Shown: one piece after another, positions 7,217 through 15,520 of the stretch
Layout of the letters: each line of letters opens with the position of its first letter
Position numbering within the stretch: the stretch's first letter is position 1
Assembly: GCA_017505505.1 (NCBI GenBank)
Contig: JAFVPA010000015.1
Span: 1 to 25,913 of the forward strand
Origin: Oscillospiraceae bacterium
GTDB taxonomy: Bacteria; Bacillota_A; Clostridia; Oscillospirales; Oscillospiraceae
Length of the DNA stretch: 25,913 nt
Direction of reading: 5' to 3'
Notes under the pieces: generated by a model
Told to the model about the DNA's origin: nothing
Database searches by the model: none
The model's input: the letters and a program-made list of their open reading frames with translations, nothing else
Made by a program: the position numbers and the translations under genes

Positions 7217-8797
7217 ATGATTATCTGGAAGAATATGGACACTCTGGCTGCTTACGCTGAGATGCAGACCGCTGCTAAGGTGGACCTGGCTGCCGTTATG
7301 TCCGGCGAAAATGGTGCTGAGCGCGTCAAGAACTACACCGTTCCCATGGGTGCCGGCCTTAACTTCAACTACGGTGCCCGTCCTGTTGACGAGGCTATTC
7401 TGGAAGTCCTGAAGAAGTTCGCTGTCGAGCAGCAGCTGACCGAGAAGTTCGCTGCCCTGTACAACGGCGAAGTGGTCAACACCGGTGAGAAGCGCCGTGT
7501 TCTGCATCATATGTGCCGCGGTCAGCTGGGCGAAGCTGTCCAGGCTGACGGCGTTGACAAGCGTGATTTCTATGTGGGTGAGCAGAAGAAGATCGCTGAG
7601 TTCGCCAACAAGGTCCATGCCGGCGAGATCACCAACGCTGCCGGTGAGAAGTTCACCACTGTCTGCCAGATCGGCATCGGCGGCTCCGACCTGGGCCCCC
7701 GGGCTATCTACCTGGCTCTGGAGAACTGGGCTAAGGTCAATAACACCCTGAAGATGAAGGCCGCTTTCATCTCCAACGTTGACCCCGACGATGCAGCAGG
7801 CGTCCTGTCCAACCTGGATCTGGCCCACACCCTGTTCGTTCTGGTCTCCAAGTCCGGCACTACTCTGGAAACTCTGACCAACGAGTCCTTCGTGAAGAAT
7901 GCGCTGGTCGAAGCCGGTTTGAACCCCGCCAATCACATGGCCTGTGTTACCTCTGAAACCTCTCCCCTGGCTTCTTCTCCCGACTACCTGGCTGCCTTCT
8001 TCATGGACGACTACATCGGCGGCCGTTTCTCCTCTTCCTCCGGCGTGGGCGGCTGCGTGCTGAGCCTGGCCTTCGGCCCCGAGGTCTTTGCTGACTTCCT
8101 GAACGGCGCCGCTGAGGCCGACCTGCTGGCTAAGAACGAGGATCTGCTGACTAACCCCGCTATGCTGGATGCTCTGATCGGCGTTTACGAGCGTAACGTT
8201 CTGGGCATGCCCAACACCGCCGTCCTGCCCTACTCTCAGGCTCTGAGCCGCTTCCCCGCTCATCTGCAGCAGCTGGACATGGAGTCCAACGGCAAGTCTG
8301 TTAACCGCTTCGGTGAGCCTGTGAACTACGTCACCGGCCCCATCATCTTCGGTGAGCCCGGTACCAACGGTCAGCACTCCTTCTATCAGCTGCTGCATCA
8401 GGGCACCGACATCGTTCCCCTGCAGTTCGTCGGCTTCAAGAACAGCCAGATGGGTTCCGACGTGCTGATCCAGGGCTCCACCAGCCAGCAGAAGCTGTGC
8501 GCCAACGTGGCTGCCCAGATCGTGGCTTTCGCCTGCGGCAAGGATGACACCGACCTGAACAAGAAGTTCCAGGGCGGCCGTCCCTCCTCCATCATCATCG
8601 GCGAGAAGCTGACCCCCAAGTCTGTCGGCGCTCTGCTGGCTCACTTCGAGAACAAGGTCATGTTCCAGGGCTTCGCATGGAACATCAACTCCTTCGACCA
8701 GGAAGGCGTTCAGCTGGGTAAGGTCCTGGCTAAGAAGGTCCTGGCCCACGACACCGACGGTGCTCTGAAGGTCTACTCCGATCTGCTGAACATCTAA
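7217..8797 (+). CDS. pgi: Glucose-6-phosphate isomerase
   Basis: Interconverts glucose 6-phosphate and fructose 6-phosphate in glycolysis and gluconeogenesis, in the cytoplasm. The 526-residue protein shows the family signatures in order: GIGGSDLGPRAI (153-164) and SKSGTTLET (211-219) for phosphate binding, catalytic Glu356 in LDMESNGK, catalytic His394 in YQLLHQGT, and Lys502 in EGVQLGK near the C-terminus. It is of the longer type, nearer the ~550-residue E. coli enzyme than the ~450-residue Bacillus one. The start has an AGGAGG site eight bases upstream. It is a single-gene unit with its own promoter and terminator. Codon choice is very uniform (CTG, AAG, GCT, ATC), as in highly expressed genes, which also opens a long false frame on the opposite strand. 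Confidence 0.97.
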   Translation: MIIWKNMDTLAAYAEMQTAAKVDLAAVMSGENGAERVKNYTVPMGAGLNFNYGARPVDEAILEVLKKFAVEQQLTEKFAALYNGEVVNTGEKRRVLHHMCRGQLGEAVQADGVDKRDFYVGEQKKIAEFANKVHAGEITNAAGEKFTTVCQIGIGGSDLGPRAIYLALENWAKVNNTLKMKAAFISNVDPDDAAGVLSNLDLAHTLFVLVSKSGTTLETLTNESFVKNALVEAGLNPANHMACVTSETSPLASSPDYLAAFFMDDYIGGRFSSSSGVGGCVLSLAFGPEVFADFLNGAAEADLLAKNEDLLTNPAMLDALIGVYERNVLGMPNTAVLPYSQALSRFPAHLQQLDMESNGKSVNRFGEPVNYVTGPIIFGEPGTNGQHSFYQLLHQGTDIVPLQFVGFKNSQMGSDVLIQGSTSQQKLCANVAAQIVAFACGKDDTDLNKKFQGGRPSSIIIGEKLTPKSVGALLAHFENKVMFQGFAWNINSFDQEGVQLGKVLAKKVLAHDTDGALKVYSDLLNI

Positions 8798-8815
8798 ATT
8801 ATCCCTACATACTAC

Positions 8816-8852
8816 AAAAGCACTCAGCGGCTCAACCGCTGAGTGCTTTTTT
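8816..8852 (+). terminator. Intrinsic terminator of pgi
   Basis: A perfect 15-bp stem (8816-8830 with 8836-8850) with loop CTCAA and a T-run lies about 20 bases after the pgi stop. Confidence 0.9.
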
Positions 8853-8875
8853 CATGGCTTCAAGCCGCCATTTCA

Positions 8876-8905
8876 AAAGCCTGACGAAAAAAATCGTCAG
8901 GCTTT
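8876..8905 (-). terminator. Intrinsic terminator of thyA-folA
   Basis: A 12-bp perfect stem (8876-8887 with 8894-8905) with a six-base A/T loop sits just after the folA stop. On the - strand the 3' arm ends in a short T-run (GGCTTTTG). Confidence 0.75.
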
Positions 8906-8908
8906 CGC

Positions 8909-9388
8909 TCATTTCCGCTTGTACAGCAGCATCTCGTAAGCGATGCCGTTTTCTTCGCCGCTTTGCAGCTTGTCTGCCACATACCAGCTTTCATCTGCAT
9001 CCAGATCCGGGAAGTATGTATCACACTCGATCACGGTATGCACCTTGGTGATATAGGCGGTATCGCAGTAAGGCAGCATCTGCCTGTAAATACTGCCGCC
9101 GCCGATGACCATGGCCCGCTGGGCGGTCTTGGCCAGCTCCACAGCTTCCTCCGGGGAGGTACAGACAGTGAAACCGGGAATCTCTTTGGGGGTACGGGTC
9201 AGCGCCACGTTGACGCGGCCGGGAAGGGGCTTTTGTCCGGGGAAATCCGCAATGGTCCGACGGCCCGCAATGACCATACATCCCCGGGTCATTTCCCGAA
9301 AGAATTTCCGGTCAGCAGACAGTGCCACAGGCTGCGTCCCACAGCAGCCGATTCCCCAGTCATCATAGACTGCTACGATCAGTTCCAT
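8909..9388 (-). CDS. folA: Dihydrofolate reductase
   Basis: Reduces dihydrofolate to tetrahydrofolate with NADPH. The 159-residue protein begins MELIVAVYDDWGIG; this ATG (9386-9388) has a GAGGTG site five bases upstream, so the longer frame starting ten codons earlier is rejected. Family features: WGIG near the N-terminus, Asp in SADRKFF (substrate-binding acidic residue), GRRT and KPLPGR for cofactor binding, VIGGGSIY, and a terminal TYFPDLD block. The usual PW after the first glycine loop is replaced by QPVAL, a variant form that may alter antifolate binding. It lies directly downstream of thyA in the same operon, which is logical because thymidylate synthase produces dihydrofolate. Confidence 0.93.
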   Translation of the reverse strand: MELIVAVYDDWGIGCCGTQPVALSADRKFFREMTRGCMVIAGRRTIADFPGQKPLPGRVNVALTRTPKEIPGFTVCTSPEEAVELAKTAQRAMVIGGGSIYRQMLPYCDTAYITKVHTVIECDTYFPDLDADESWYVADKLQSGEENGIAYEMLLYKRK

Positions 9389-9414
9389 ATCAACACCTCG
9401 ACATGCCAAGAATG

Positions 9415-10251
9415 TCAAATCGCCATAGGGATCTCGAAATCAAAGGGATGGAACTTGTAATCTTCCATCTTAAAGCTGTCCTTTGTAAAGGCATAGAAAT
9501 CGGTGATGGATTCGTCCATTTTGAACTTGGGAGCCTCATACCCCTCCAGCTCCAGCATGGCCTTCACCGCGGGGATATGGCGGTCATAGATATGGCAGTC
9601 GGCGATCACATGGACAAATTCGCCCACCTCCAGACCGGAGACCTGGGCCATCATGTGGGTCAGCGCAGCGTACTGCACCACGTTCCAGTTATTGGCGGTA
9701 AGCATATCCTGAGAACGCTGGTTCAAAATGGCATTGAGCTTGTTTCCGGTGACGTTGAAGGTCATGGAATAGGCGCAGGGATACAGGTTCATCTCATGCA
9801 GATCCTGGAAGTTGTAGATATTGGTCAGGATCCGGCGGGAGGCAGGATTGTGCTTCAGATCGTACAGGACCCGGTCCACCTGATCCATAGGCTCCTGGCC
9901 CTGGTTGAACTGGTACTTTTTGCCCAGCTGATAGCCGTAAGCCTTGCCGATGGTGCCGTCCTCTCCGGCCCATTCGTCCCAGACGTGACTGCCAAGATCG
10001 CAGACCCGGTTGGACTTTTTCTGCCAGATCCACAGCATTTCATCGATAGCACTCTTCCAATACGTGCGGCGCAGGGTCATAATGGGAAATTCCTCTGCCA
10101 AATTATAGCGGTTCACCACGCCGAAGGTCTTGATGGTATGGGCGGGAGTGCCGTCCGCCCATTTGGGACGCACATCCAGACCTTCATCAGAAAATCCTTC
10201 TTCCAGAATTTTACGGCATGTCTGCTTATACAGTTCATCTGCTCTGCTCAT
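9415..10251 (-). CDS. thyA: Thymidylate synthase (ThyA)
   Basis: Methylates dUMP to dTMP using methylene-tetrahydrofolate and releases dihydrofolate, which the next gene recycles. The 278-residue protein has the nucleophile Cys159 in NLYPCAYSMTF, the dUMP-binding QRSQD (178-182), Asn190 and the DCHIYDRH block (218-225), plus RR at 61-62 and RR at 139-140 for phosphate contacts. The usual LGxPFN after QRSxD reads LTANNWN here, a divergent but in-register variant. The end FHPFDFEIPMAI is the typical C-terminus. A GGAGG site lies about eight bases before the ATG. There are 26 bases between the thyA stop and the folA start, so the two genes are one transcript from the promoter at 10283-10311. Confidence 0.95.
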   Translation of the reverse strand: MSRADELYKQTCRKILEEGFSDEGLDVRPKWADGTPAHTIKTFGVVNRYNLAEEFPIMTLRRTYWKSAIDEMLWIWQKKSNRVCDLGSHVWDEWAGEDGTIGKAYGYQLGKKYQFNQGQEPMDQVDRVLYDLKHNPASRRILTNIYNFQDLHEMNLYPCAYSMTFNVTGNKLNAILNQRSQDMLTANNWNVVQYAALTHMMAQVSGLEVGEFVHVIADCHIYDRHIPAVKAMLELEGYEAPKFKMDESITDFYAFTKDSFKMEDYKFHPFDFEIPMAI

Positions 10252-10282
10252 ATTTCTTTCCTCCGTGATTTACTTTTGGGAT

Positions 10283-10311
10283 ATCATACCACATCACGCC
10301 TGTCTATTCAA
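10283..10311 (-). promoter_or_regulatory. Sigma-A promoter of thyA-folA
   Basis: On the - strand: TTGAAT (10306-10311), a 17-bp spacer, and TATGAT (10283-10288), about 31 bases before the thyA start. Confidence 0.75.
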
Positions 10312-10347
10312 GAAAAAAATAACACCGCAGCTTTTCGCTGCGGTGTT
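10312..10347 (-). terminator. Intrinsic terminator of the multi-SH3 muramidase gene
   Basis: A stem AACACCGCAG / CTGCGGTGTT (about 10321-10347) is followed on the - strand by ATTTTTTT. It lies right after the muramidase stop and just upstream of the thyA promoter. Confidence 0.88.
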
Positions 10348-10360
10348 ATCGGATTTAAGC

Positions 10361-13300
10361 TTACAGCAGGTTATCGGTGTTGACCCAGCCCAGTTCGGTG
10401 CGGGCCATCTTGCCGACGATCTCGTAGATGTCAACGACGGACATTCTTGCGTAGGTACCGGCGGTACTGGTGCAGTTCATGTCGGTGTAGATGATTGTGT
10501 TATCATTGTAGACAACACGGGCATCCACAGCGCCGGTGACAGGCGTCATGTCAACATAGTACAGGTAAACCCAACCTGCATCGCAGCGGCCCCAAGCCAT
10601 ATTCTCGGCAGTGGTGGTCTCGTAGATCACCAGAGCCTGACCGCTGGTCAGAGTGGTGGTCTTGGAAGCAGTGGTAGAAGGAGTGGAACGGACATTCAGC
10701 TCATTGGTACGGATGACCTTACCGGTATAGCGGTAGCCGCTGGTATTGGTCACGAAGCCGCCGGTGCTGCTGCCGTTGCCGATGACGGGAGCGGAAGGCG
10801 TGTTGTTGACGGGAGGTGTCTCAACGGGCTTGTTCTCATAGATCGCACCCTCGGACATGTAGGACAGGCTTGCCCAGCCCTCGCCCTTGTCGCACTCGAT
10901 GTAACCCCAGACACTGCTGTCCACGATTTCCAGGCTGGTAACGGTAACCTTGTCGCCCTTAGCCAGCTTGAACTTCTTGTCACTCTCGGGCTTGCCCTCG
11001 GAGCCGGCAGTCTCACGGACATTCAGGGTTGTGGAACCGGTCATGGTATGGACCTTCTCATCCAGGGGAGCCAGATCGATGTACTGCTCAGGATCCTTGA
11101 CCCAGCCATCATTGATGCGTGCCCAGTAAGTGATCTCGGTGGTGGTAATGACCTGCTGGTCCTTGTTGCCGGCGGGATCAATGGAGGTGCCTGCATCTTC
11201 CTTGACGGTCTGCTTCACGGTAGCCAGTTCGTAGATGGTAATGTTCTCGATCTGAGTGACCTCGCGGATAACATCTGCATTCTTATTGGCCTCAACGCGA
11301 ACCTTTGCGCCGGGCAGGATCGCACCGGTGTAAACGGCAGTGGTAGTGGTCTTCTGTGCATCGTCGTAGGAATCGACACCGATACCGCCCTCAGGGATGT
11401 TGGAGCTGTTGTCCACGACCTCATTGTAGGTCATCATGGCAACGTAGTCCATGCTGATCCAGCCCTGGGCCACACGGCCCCACTTGCCTGCGCCAGCCTG
11501 CTTGGTCTCCAGAATCTCGACCACAGTGCCGGGCAGCAGCTTACCAACGAGAGCATAGCCGGTGCCTGCACCCTGGCGGACATTAACACCGGAGTAGGTG
11601 TTGGCCACGATACCGGTGCCGGTACCATCGGTCTGGTAGGAGTTGCCGTTCTTATCGGTCACAGTGCTGTTGGTAACATTTTCAGAAACGGAGACATAGT
11701 TTGCGGAGACCCAGCCGTCACCGTTGTAATCATAGGTGCCGTTCTTGTTGGAGTCGACCTTGTACCAGCTCTTGTCAGCATTGGCTTCCCAAACATTGAC
11801 GGTAGTACCGCGGGACAGAGAGCCGATGATTGCACCGTAGGTGGCACCGGTCTTACGGACCTTCAGGGAATCGGTATTGATGACGGTAGCCATCAGGTTG
11901 GTGGAGATATTGGAAGTATTGCTCTCGTTGACGACAACGTCGGTACGGGAGAAGTACTTGGATGCCAGGTTGACCCAGCCGCCGTGGGCTTCGGTCTTAC
12001 CCCAAATGTTTTCGCCGACCAGCACAACTTCGGTAATGGTAACTTCCACACCCTTTGCCAGCTTGACATCCTTTGCGGGTGCGCCGCTGGAGGGCTGCTC
12101 TCTGACAGTTACGTTGTCAACAGCGGTAGTGTATCTGGCAGGATCCAGAGTGAACTTGGACAGCTTTGCCCAGCCGTACAGAGGCATTTCCTTGATGCCC
12201 TCGGCATCCTTGTCGTGGTCCACATACCACAGAGCCTTGACCCAGGTATTGCCCTCATTATCAGCCTTCAGCTGCAGGATCTTAACAGTGCCGTCAGGGA
12301 TCTCAACATCCTTGCTGTGGTAACGCAGGGCTGCATTCACGCTGGCATCGGCATAGAAGTTGGTAGCAGTCTTCAGCTTTGCGGTGAACATGTAGGAATT
12401 TGCACCTGCATCGGTGGTAATACCGGTGCCGCTGAAGTTATCAATGACCGTGTAGCTCAGGCAGATCCAGCCATTGCTGATGCGGCCCCACTGATGACCA
12501 TTGAAGGTCTTGATCTCATACACTTCAACAGTATCGTTCTTAGCCAGAGCACCAACAATCTTACTGTCGGTACCGGCTTCTGCACGGATGTTCAGATAAC
12601 CATTGTAAGTAACGGTAGCTGTTGCGATCGTGGAGGTATTGGGAGTTTCCACAGCTCCGCCACGAACTTCATCCCAGTTGGTGTACATCAGGCAAACCCA
12701 ACCGATGGCCTTAATGGAGCCGTCATCCAGAATCTGGCCAACCTGGCCCCAGCCGTCATCCTCGTTGATGATCAGCAGTTCCTTGCCCTGGCTGTAGGAG
12801 CCATTCTTGGCGCTGGCAGAGGATGCATTGACGCGGCGGTTGACGAAGCTGTTGGTAACGGTAACATAGACCTGGAAAGCTGCCTGGGTGCCATCGCTGG
12901 TCTCGGCGACCTTTGCACCGCTCAGGCGGACCCAGCGGTTCATACCGGTACCCTTGCCAGCCTCAACAACCTGGCCCCATCTGATACCGTTGGCATCCTG
13001 GAACTCACGGCAGATGTTCACAGTCTGGTAGGAAACATCCCAGCTGGTAGCGGTAGTCTCAGGTGTATAGTACCAGCGCTTCTCCAGCAGTTCAGAGGTC
13101 TTCAGGGTGTAATTCACAGACATTGCGGTGGTGGCTGCATTCTTTGCAGTCACTGTATTGCTCTGCCACTGTGCATACAGGGTCTTACCTGCGCAGTCCT
13201 TGCTCAGAGAGTCATAACGGACAGAGGGGGTAGCCTTTGCGTTGTACCAACCCAGGAATTTGTAACCAACCTTGGCGGGAATGACGCTATGAGCCACGGT

Positions 13301-14008
13301 AGCACTCTGGTCAAAGTTCATGGTGTAGGACTCGCCATTAGCCTGAGGCAGGACACCGCCATTGGCATTGTAAGTAACGGTAGTGTAAGTAGTAGGAGCG
13401 GTATTGGAGTAAACGCCGTTTACATACATGTTAACTTCGATCTTCCGGCGGTCAGTGACCTTGCCCTCGCCGGCCCAGTTGCTCAGGGCGTTCAGCAGCT
13501 CGTTGGTGCCATACTTATTGATGACAGCAGTCTTGACCACACCGTTGCCGGTGGTCCAGCCTGCGCCAGCGTCATAAGAGAAGATGACCAGGGCATCATG
13601 CTGGTTCTGGGACAGGCTCAGGCTGTTTGCGGTAGCGAAGGCATTGACCTTCTCATCCAGAGTCTTCAGAGCCTCACGCAGAGCCTTGTCTGCTTCGGCC
13701 TGGGTGGTAACGGAATACTTGGAACCGGTCATGATCCACTCATTCTTTTTGTTCACGTGGTGGTACAGACCGTCCTTATCACAAAGAGCATGCTCCTTGG
13801 TGCAGGCCGTGCCGTAGCCGGTCACAAATACGGGGGAGGTAGCAGTAACACCGGGCATCTTGGTGCAGCTGCTATTGAAGGTTTCTAACTGCTTCAGAAC
13901 AGTGATCGCTGCTTCGCTGACCTTGTTGCTGGCTGCGGAAGCAGTCATGGGCACCAGGCTCATCAGCATGATCAGAGTCAGTAATACGCATACAATTCTC
14001 TTCTTCAT
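10361..14008 (-). CDS. Secreted GH24-type muramidase with InlB repeat and about eleven SH3-like modules
   Basis: The 1215-residue protein starts with a signal peptide (1-26, ending TASAAS). Residues ~30-197 resemble phage-type lysozyme (GH24/RrrD): Glu42 in VLKQLETF is the likely catalytic acid, with TGYGT (63-67), QHDALVIFSYDAGAGW (136-151) and DRRKIEVNMYVNG (186-198). Residues 207-283 form one InlB/Listeria-Bacteroides repeat (VTYNANGG through GYKFLGWYN to LYAQW). The rest is a string of SH3-like modules with the LNVR...G..V.V.....WG.....GW....Y pattern, at roughly 294-365, 378-445, 463-522, 540-620, 627-688, 706-774, 799-857, 890-979, 987-1053, 1095-1153 and 1160-1214. SH3 modules usually bind wall peptides, so it likely cleaves or remodels peptidoglycan outside the cell. 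It could also mainly be a wall-binding scaffold. Own promoter and terminator; no prophage genes nearby. Confidence 0.85.
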   Translation of the reverse strand: MKKRIVCVLLTLIMLMSLVPMTASAASNKVSEAAITVLKQLETFNSSCTKMPGVTATSPVFVTGYGTACTKEHALCDKDGLYHHVNKKNEWIMTGSKYSVTTQAEADKALREALKTLDEKVNAFATANSLSLSQNQHDALVIFSYDAGAGWTTGNGVVKTAVINKYGTNELLNALSNWAGEGKVTDRRKIEVNMYVNGVYSNTAPTTYTTVTYNANGGVLPQANGESYTMNFDQSATVAHSVIPAKVGYKFLGWYNAKATPSVRYDSLSKDCAGKTLYAQWQSNTVTAKNAATTAMSVNYTLKTSELLEKRWYYTPETTATSWDVSYQTVNICREFQDANGIRWGQVVEAGKGTGMNRWVRLSGAKVAETSDGTQAAFQVYVTVTNSFVNRRVNASSASAKNGSYSQGKELLIINEDDGWGQVGQILDDGSIKAIGWVCLMYTNWDEVRGGAVETPNTSTIATATVTYNGYLNIRAEAGTDSKIVGALAKNDTVEVYEIKTFNGHQWGRISNGWICLSYTVIDNFSGTGITTDAGANSYMFTAKLKTATNFYADASVNAALRYHSKDVEIPDGTVKILQLKADNEGNTWVKALWYVDHDKDAEGIKEMPLYGWAKLSKFTLDPARYTTAVDNVTVREQPSSGAPAKDVKLAKGVEVTITEVVLVGENIWGKTEAHGGWVNLASKYFSRTDVVVNESNTSNISTNLMATVINTDSLKVRKTGATYGAIIGSLSRGTTVNVWEANADKSWYKVDSNKNGTYDYNGDGWVSANYVSVSENVTNSTVTDKNGNSYQTDGTGTGIVANTYSGVNVRQGAGTGYALVGKLLPGTVVEILETKQAGAGKWGRVAQGWISMDYVAMMTYNEVVDNSSNIPEGGIGVDSYDDAQKTTTTAVYTGAILPGAKVRVEANKNADVIREVTQIENITIYELATVKQTVKEDAGTSIDPAGNKDQQVITTTEITYWARINDGWVKDPEQYIDLAPLDEKVHTMTGSTTLNVRETAGSEGKPESDKKFKLAKGDKVTVTSLEIVDSSVWGYIECDKGEGWASLSYMSEGAIYENKPVETPPVNNTPSAPVIGNGSSTGGFVTNTSGYRYTGKVIRTNELNVRSTPSTTASKTTTLTSGQALVIYETTTAENMAWGRCDAGWVYLYYVDMTPVTGAVDARVVYNDNTIIYTDMNCTSTAGTYARMSVVDIYEIVGKMARTELGWVNTDNLL

Positions 14009-14044
14009 AGCTTCTTACTCCTTTTATCTTTTGTAAGTAACGGT

Positions 14045-14073
14045 ATTATAACAGACCTGATTACAAATTGCAA
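14045..14073 (-). promoter_or_regulatory. Sigma-A promoter of the muramidase gene
   Basis: On the - strand: TTGCAA (14068-14073), a 17-bp spacer, and consensus TATAAT (14045-14050), followed by a 36-base leader with an AAGGAG ribosome site. Confidence 0.78.
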
Positions 14074-14247
14074 TACCTTTTTTGAAAATAATTACATTTT
14101 TGTTACAAATTATTTTCCACTTTTGTTACTTCTCCTCCGTTTTTTTCCTGACTGTCCCTATTTCCTGCTGTTTTCTCATCCCGCGTTTGATTTTGTAACA
14201 ATTTTTTGTAACTTTTGGGAGACTGCTCAGCTGGAAGGATTTCAGCA
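14074..14247. other. A+T-rich divergent intergenic region
   Basis: Between the two divergent promoters there is A+T-rich sequence with several TTTTGTTAC / TTTTGTAAC / TTTTTTGTAAC motifs (around 14097-14106, 14121-14128, 14192-14213). These short repeats could be regulator sites, but I see no clear operator symmetry and no gene. Confidence 0.4.
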
Positions 14248-14276
14248 TTGACTTTCTTTTTTCCTGTTGATATACT
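14248..14276 (+). promoter_or_regulatory. Sigma-A promoter of mnmA
   Basis: TTGACT (14248-14253), a 17-bp spacer, and TATACT (14271-14276), about 28 bases before the mnmA start. An AAGGAGG ribosome site lies at about 14290-14296. Confidence 0.8.
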
Positions 14277-14303
14277 CGAAGAAACGACAAAGGAGGCTGC
14301 AAA

Positions 14304-15362
14304 ATGAAGCAAACGCGTGTTTTGGTCGGCATGAGCGGCGGTGTGGACAGCTCCGTGGCGGCCTGGAGGGTTCTGTCTGAGGGCTATGACTGCGCCGGGG
14401 CTACCATGCGGCTCCATGATTTTGCCTGCGGTGGGGTCGACGATGTTTCCGATGCCGCTGCCGTGGCCCAAAAGCTTGGAATCAAGCATTATGTTATGGA
14501 ATTCCAGCCGGAATTTGAAGAAGCTGTCATAAAACAGTTTGTCTCCGCCTACGAAAGCGGCCTGACCCCCAATCCCTGCATTCGCTGCAACCGGTATTTA
14601 AAATTCGGGGCCATGCTGGACCGGGCCTCTCAGCTGGGTTTCGACTATGTGGTCTCCGGGCACTATGCCCAGATCCGTCAGGATCCAAACACAGGACGCT
14701 TTCTATTATATAAAGCGGCGGACCGCAGCAAGGACCAGACCTATTTTCTGGCCGGACTGGATCAGGAGCAGCTTTCCCACATTCTCTTCCCTCTGGGTCC
14801 ATTGACGAAGGCCGAGGTTCGGGAAATCGCAGAACAGCAGGGATTCATCAATGCCCGGAAGCGGGACAGCCAGGATATCTGCTTCGTTCCTGACGGAGAT
14901 TACGCCGCTTTCCTGCGGGAGTATACCGGAAAAGACTATCCCGAGGGAGACTATCTGGATCTGAGCGGCAACGTGGTAGGCCGCCACAAGGGTGCGGTAT
15001 GCTACACCAGAGGCCAGCGAAAAGGCCTTGGTATTGCCCTTGGGGCCCCTGTCTACGTCTGCGGGAAGGACATGGAGAAAAATACCGTCACGGTAGGCCC
15101 CAATGAAGCGCTCTTCTCCCCGGCCCTCCGGGCAAAGGACTGGAACTGGTACCCCTTCCCCACCCTAACCGAACCTCTGCGGGTGACCGCCAAGACCCGG
15201 CATTCCCAGTCTGAGCAGGTCGCCACGGTTTATCCCGAAGAAAACGGCTTTGTCCGGGTGGAATTCGATGCTCCCCAGCGGGCTGTGACACCGGGCCAGG
15301 CCGTGGTGCTGTATGACGGGGATATGGTAGTCGGCGGCGGTACCATTACGGAGGCATTGTAA
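14304..15362 (+). CDS. mnmA: tRNA-specific 2-thiouridylase MnmA
   Basis: Thiolates position 2 of the wobble uridine (U34) in tRNA-Lys, Glu and Gln, using ATP and a persulfide donor. The 352-residue protein has the PP-loop GMSGGVDSS (9-17), the catalytic pair Cys92 (NPCIRCN) and Cys193 (DSQDICF), KDQTYFLAGL, and YTRGQRKGLGI near the start of the C-terminal barrel domains. Length is normal for the family. The ATG follows a strong AAGGAGG. It has its own promoter and no co-directional partner; a cysteine desulfurase or IscU-like gene, often nearby in clostridia, is not in the window. A structured repeat lies 39 bases after the stop. Confidence 0.96.
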   Translation: MKQTRVLVGMSGGVDSSVAAWRVLSEGYDCAGATMRLHDFACGGVDDVSDAAAVAQKLGIKHYVMEFQPEFEEAVIKQFVSAYESGLTPNPCIRCNRYLKFGAMLDRASQLGFDYVVSGHYAQIRQDPNTGRFLLYKAADRSKDQTYFLAGLDQEQLSHILFPLGPLTKAEVREIAEQQGFINARKRDSQDICFVPDGDYAAFLREYTGKDYPEGDYLDLSGNVVGRHKGAVCYTRGQRKGLGIALGAPVYVCGKDMEKNTVTVGPNEALFSPALRAKDWNWYPFPTLTEPLRVTAKTRHSQSEQVATVYPEENGFVRVEFDAPQRAVTPGQAVVLYDGDMVVGGGTITEAL

Positions 15363-15400
15363 TACTATTTTCAAATTGAAACATTTAATTTCACATAGGA

Positions 15401-15507
15401 ATGTAGGGCGGGGACCTGTCCCCGCCGGGCAGTAACGATCTTTGCGCGGAAACAAATCATGCGCAAGAATCGGAAGTGCCCGGCGGAGGCAGGCCTCCGC
15501 CCTACAT
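15401..15507. repeat. Structured repeat element 1 (GTAGGGCGG ends, nested hairpins)
   Basis: The outer arms are perfect 11-bp inverted repeats (15401-15411 with 15497-15507, ATGTAGGGCGG). Inside them fold a GGGGAC/GTCCCC hairpin (15410-15423), an 8-bp pair GCCGGGCA/TGCCCGGC (15424-15431 with 15477-15484) closing a CTTTGCGC-type arm, and a GGAGGC/GCCTCC hairpin (15485-15498). No coding capacity. It sits between the converging mnmA and yfhO genes and may act as a bidirectional terminator. It shares its ends with the element at 18358-18411. Confidence 0.8.
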
Positions 15508-15520
15508 TATTATAATTATA

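Noticed and set aside
7082..8749. 555-codon open frame on the - strand, opposite pgi
   Set aside because: It is a mirror of the strongly biased pgi codons, and its composition is not protein-like. pgi itself has all catalytic motifs, a promoter and a terminator.
9322..10383. 353-codon + strand frame opposite thyA and folA
   Set aside because: It covers two well-supported genes on the other strand and shows no family signature.
10130..13888. 1252-codon open frame on the + strand, opposite the muramidase gene
   Set aside because: Its translation is low-complexity, rich in Gly, Val, Asp and His, with no domain. It stays open because the real gene avoids codons (TTA, CTA, TCA) whose complements are stops.
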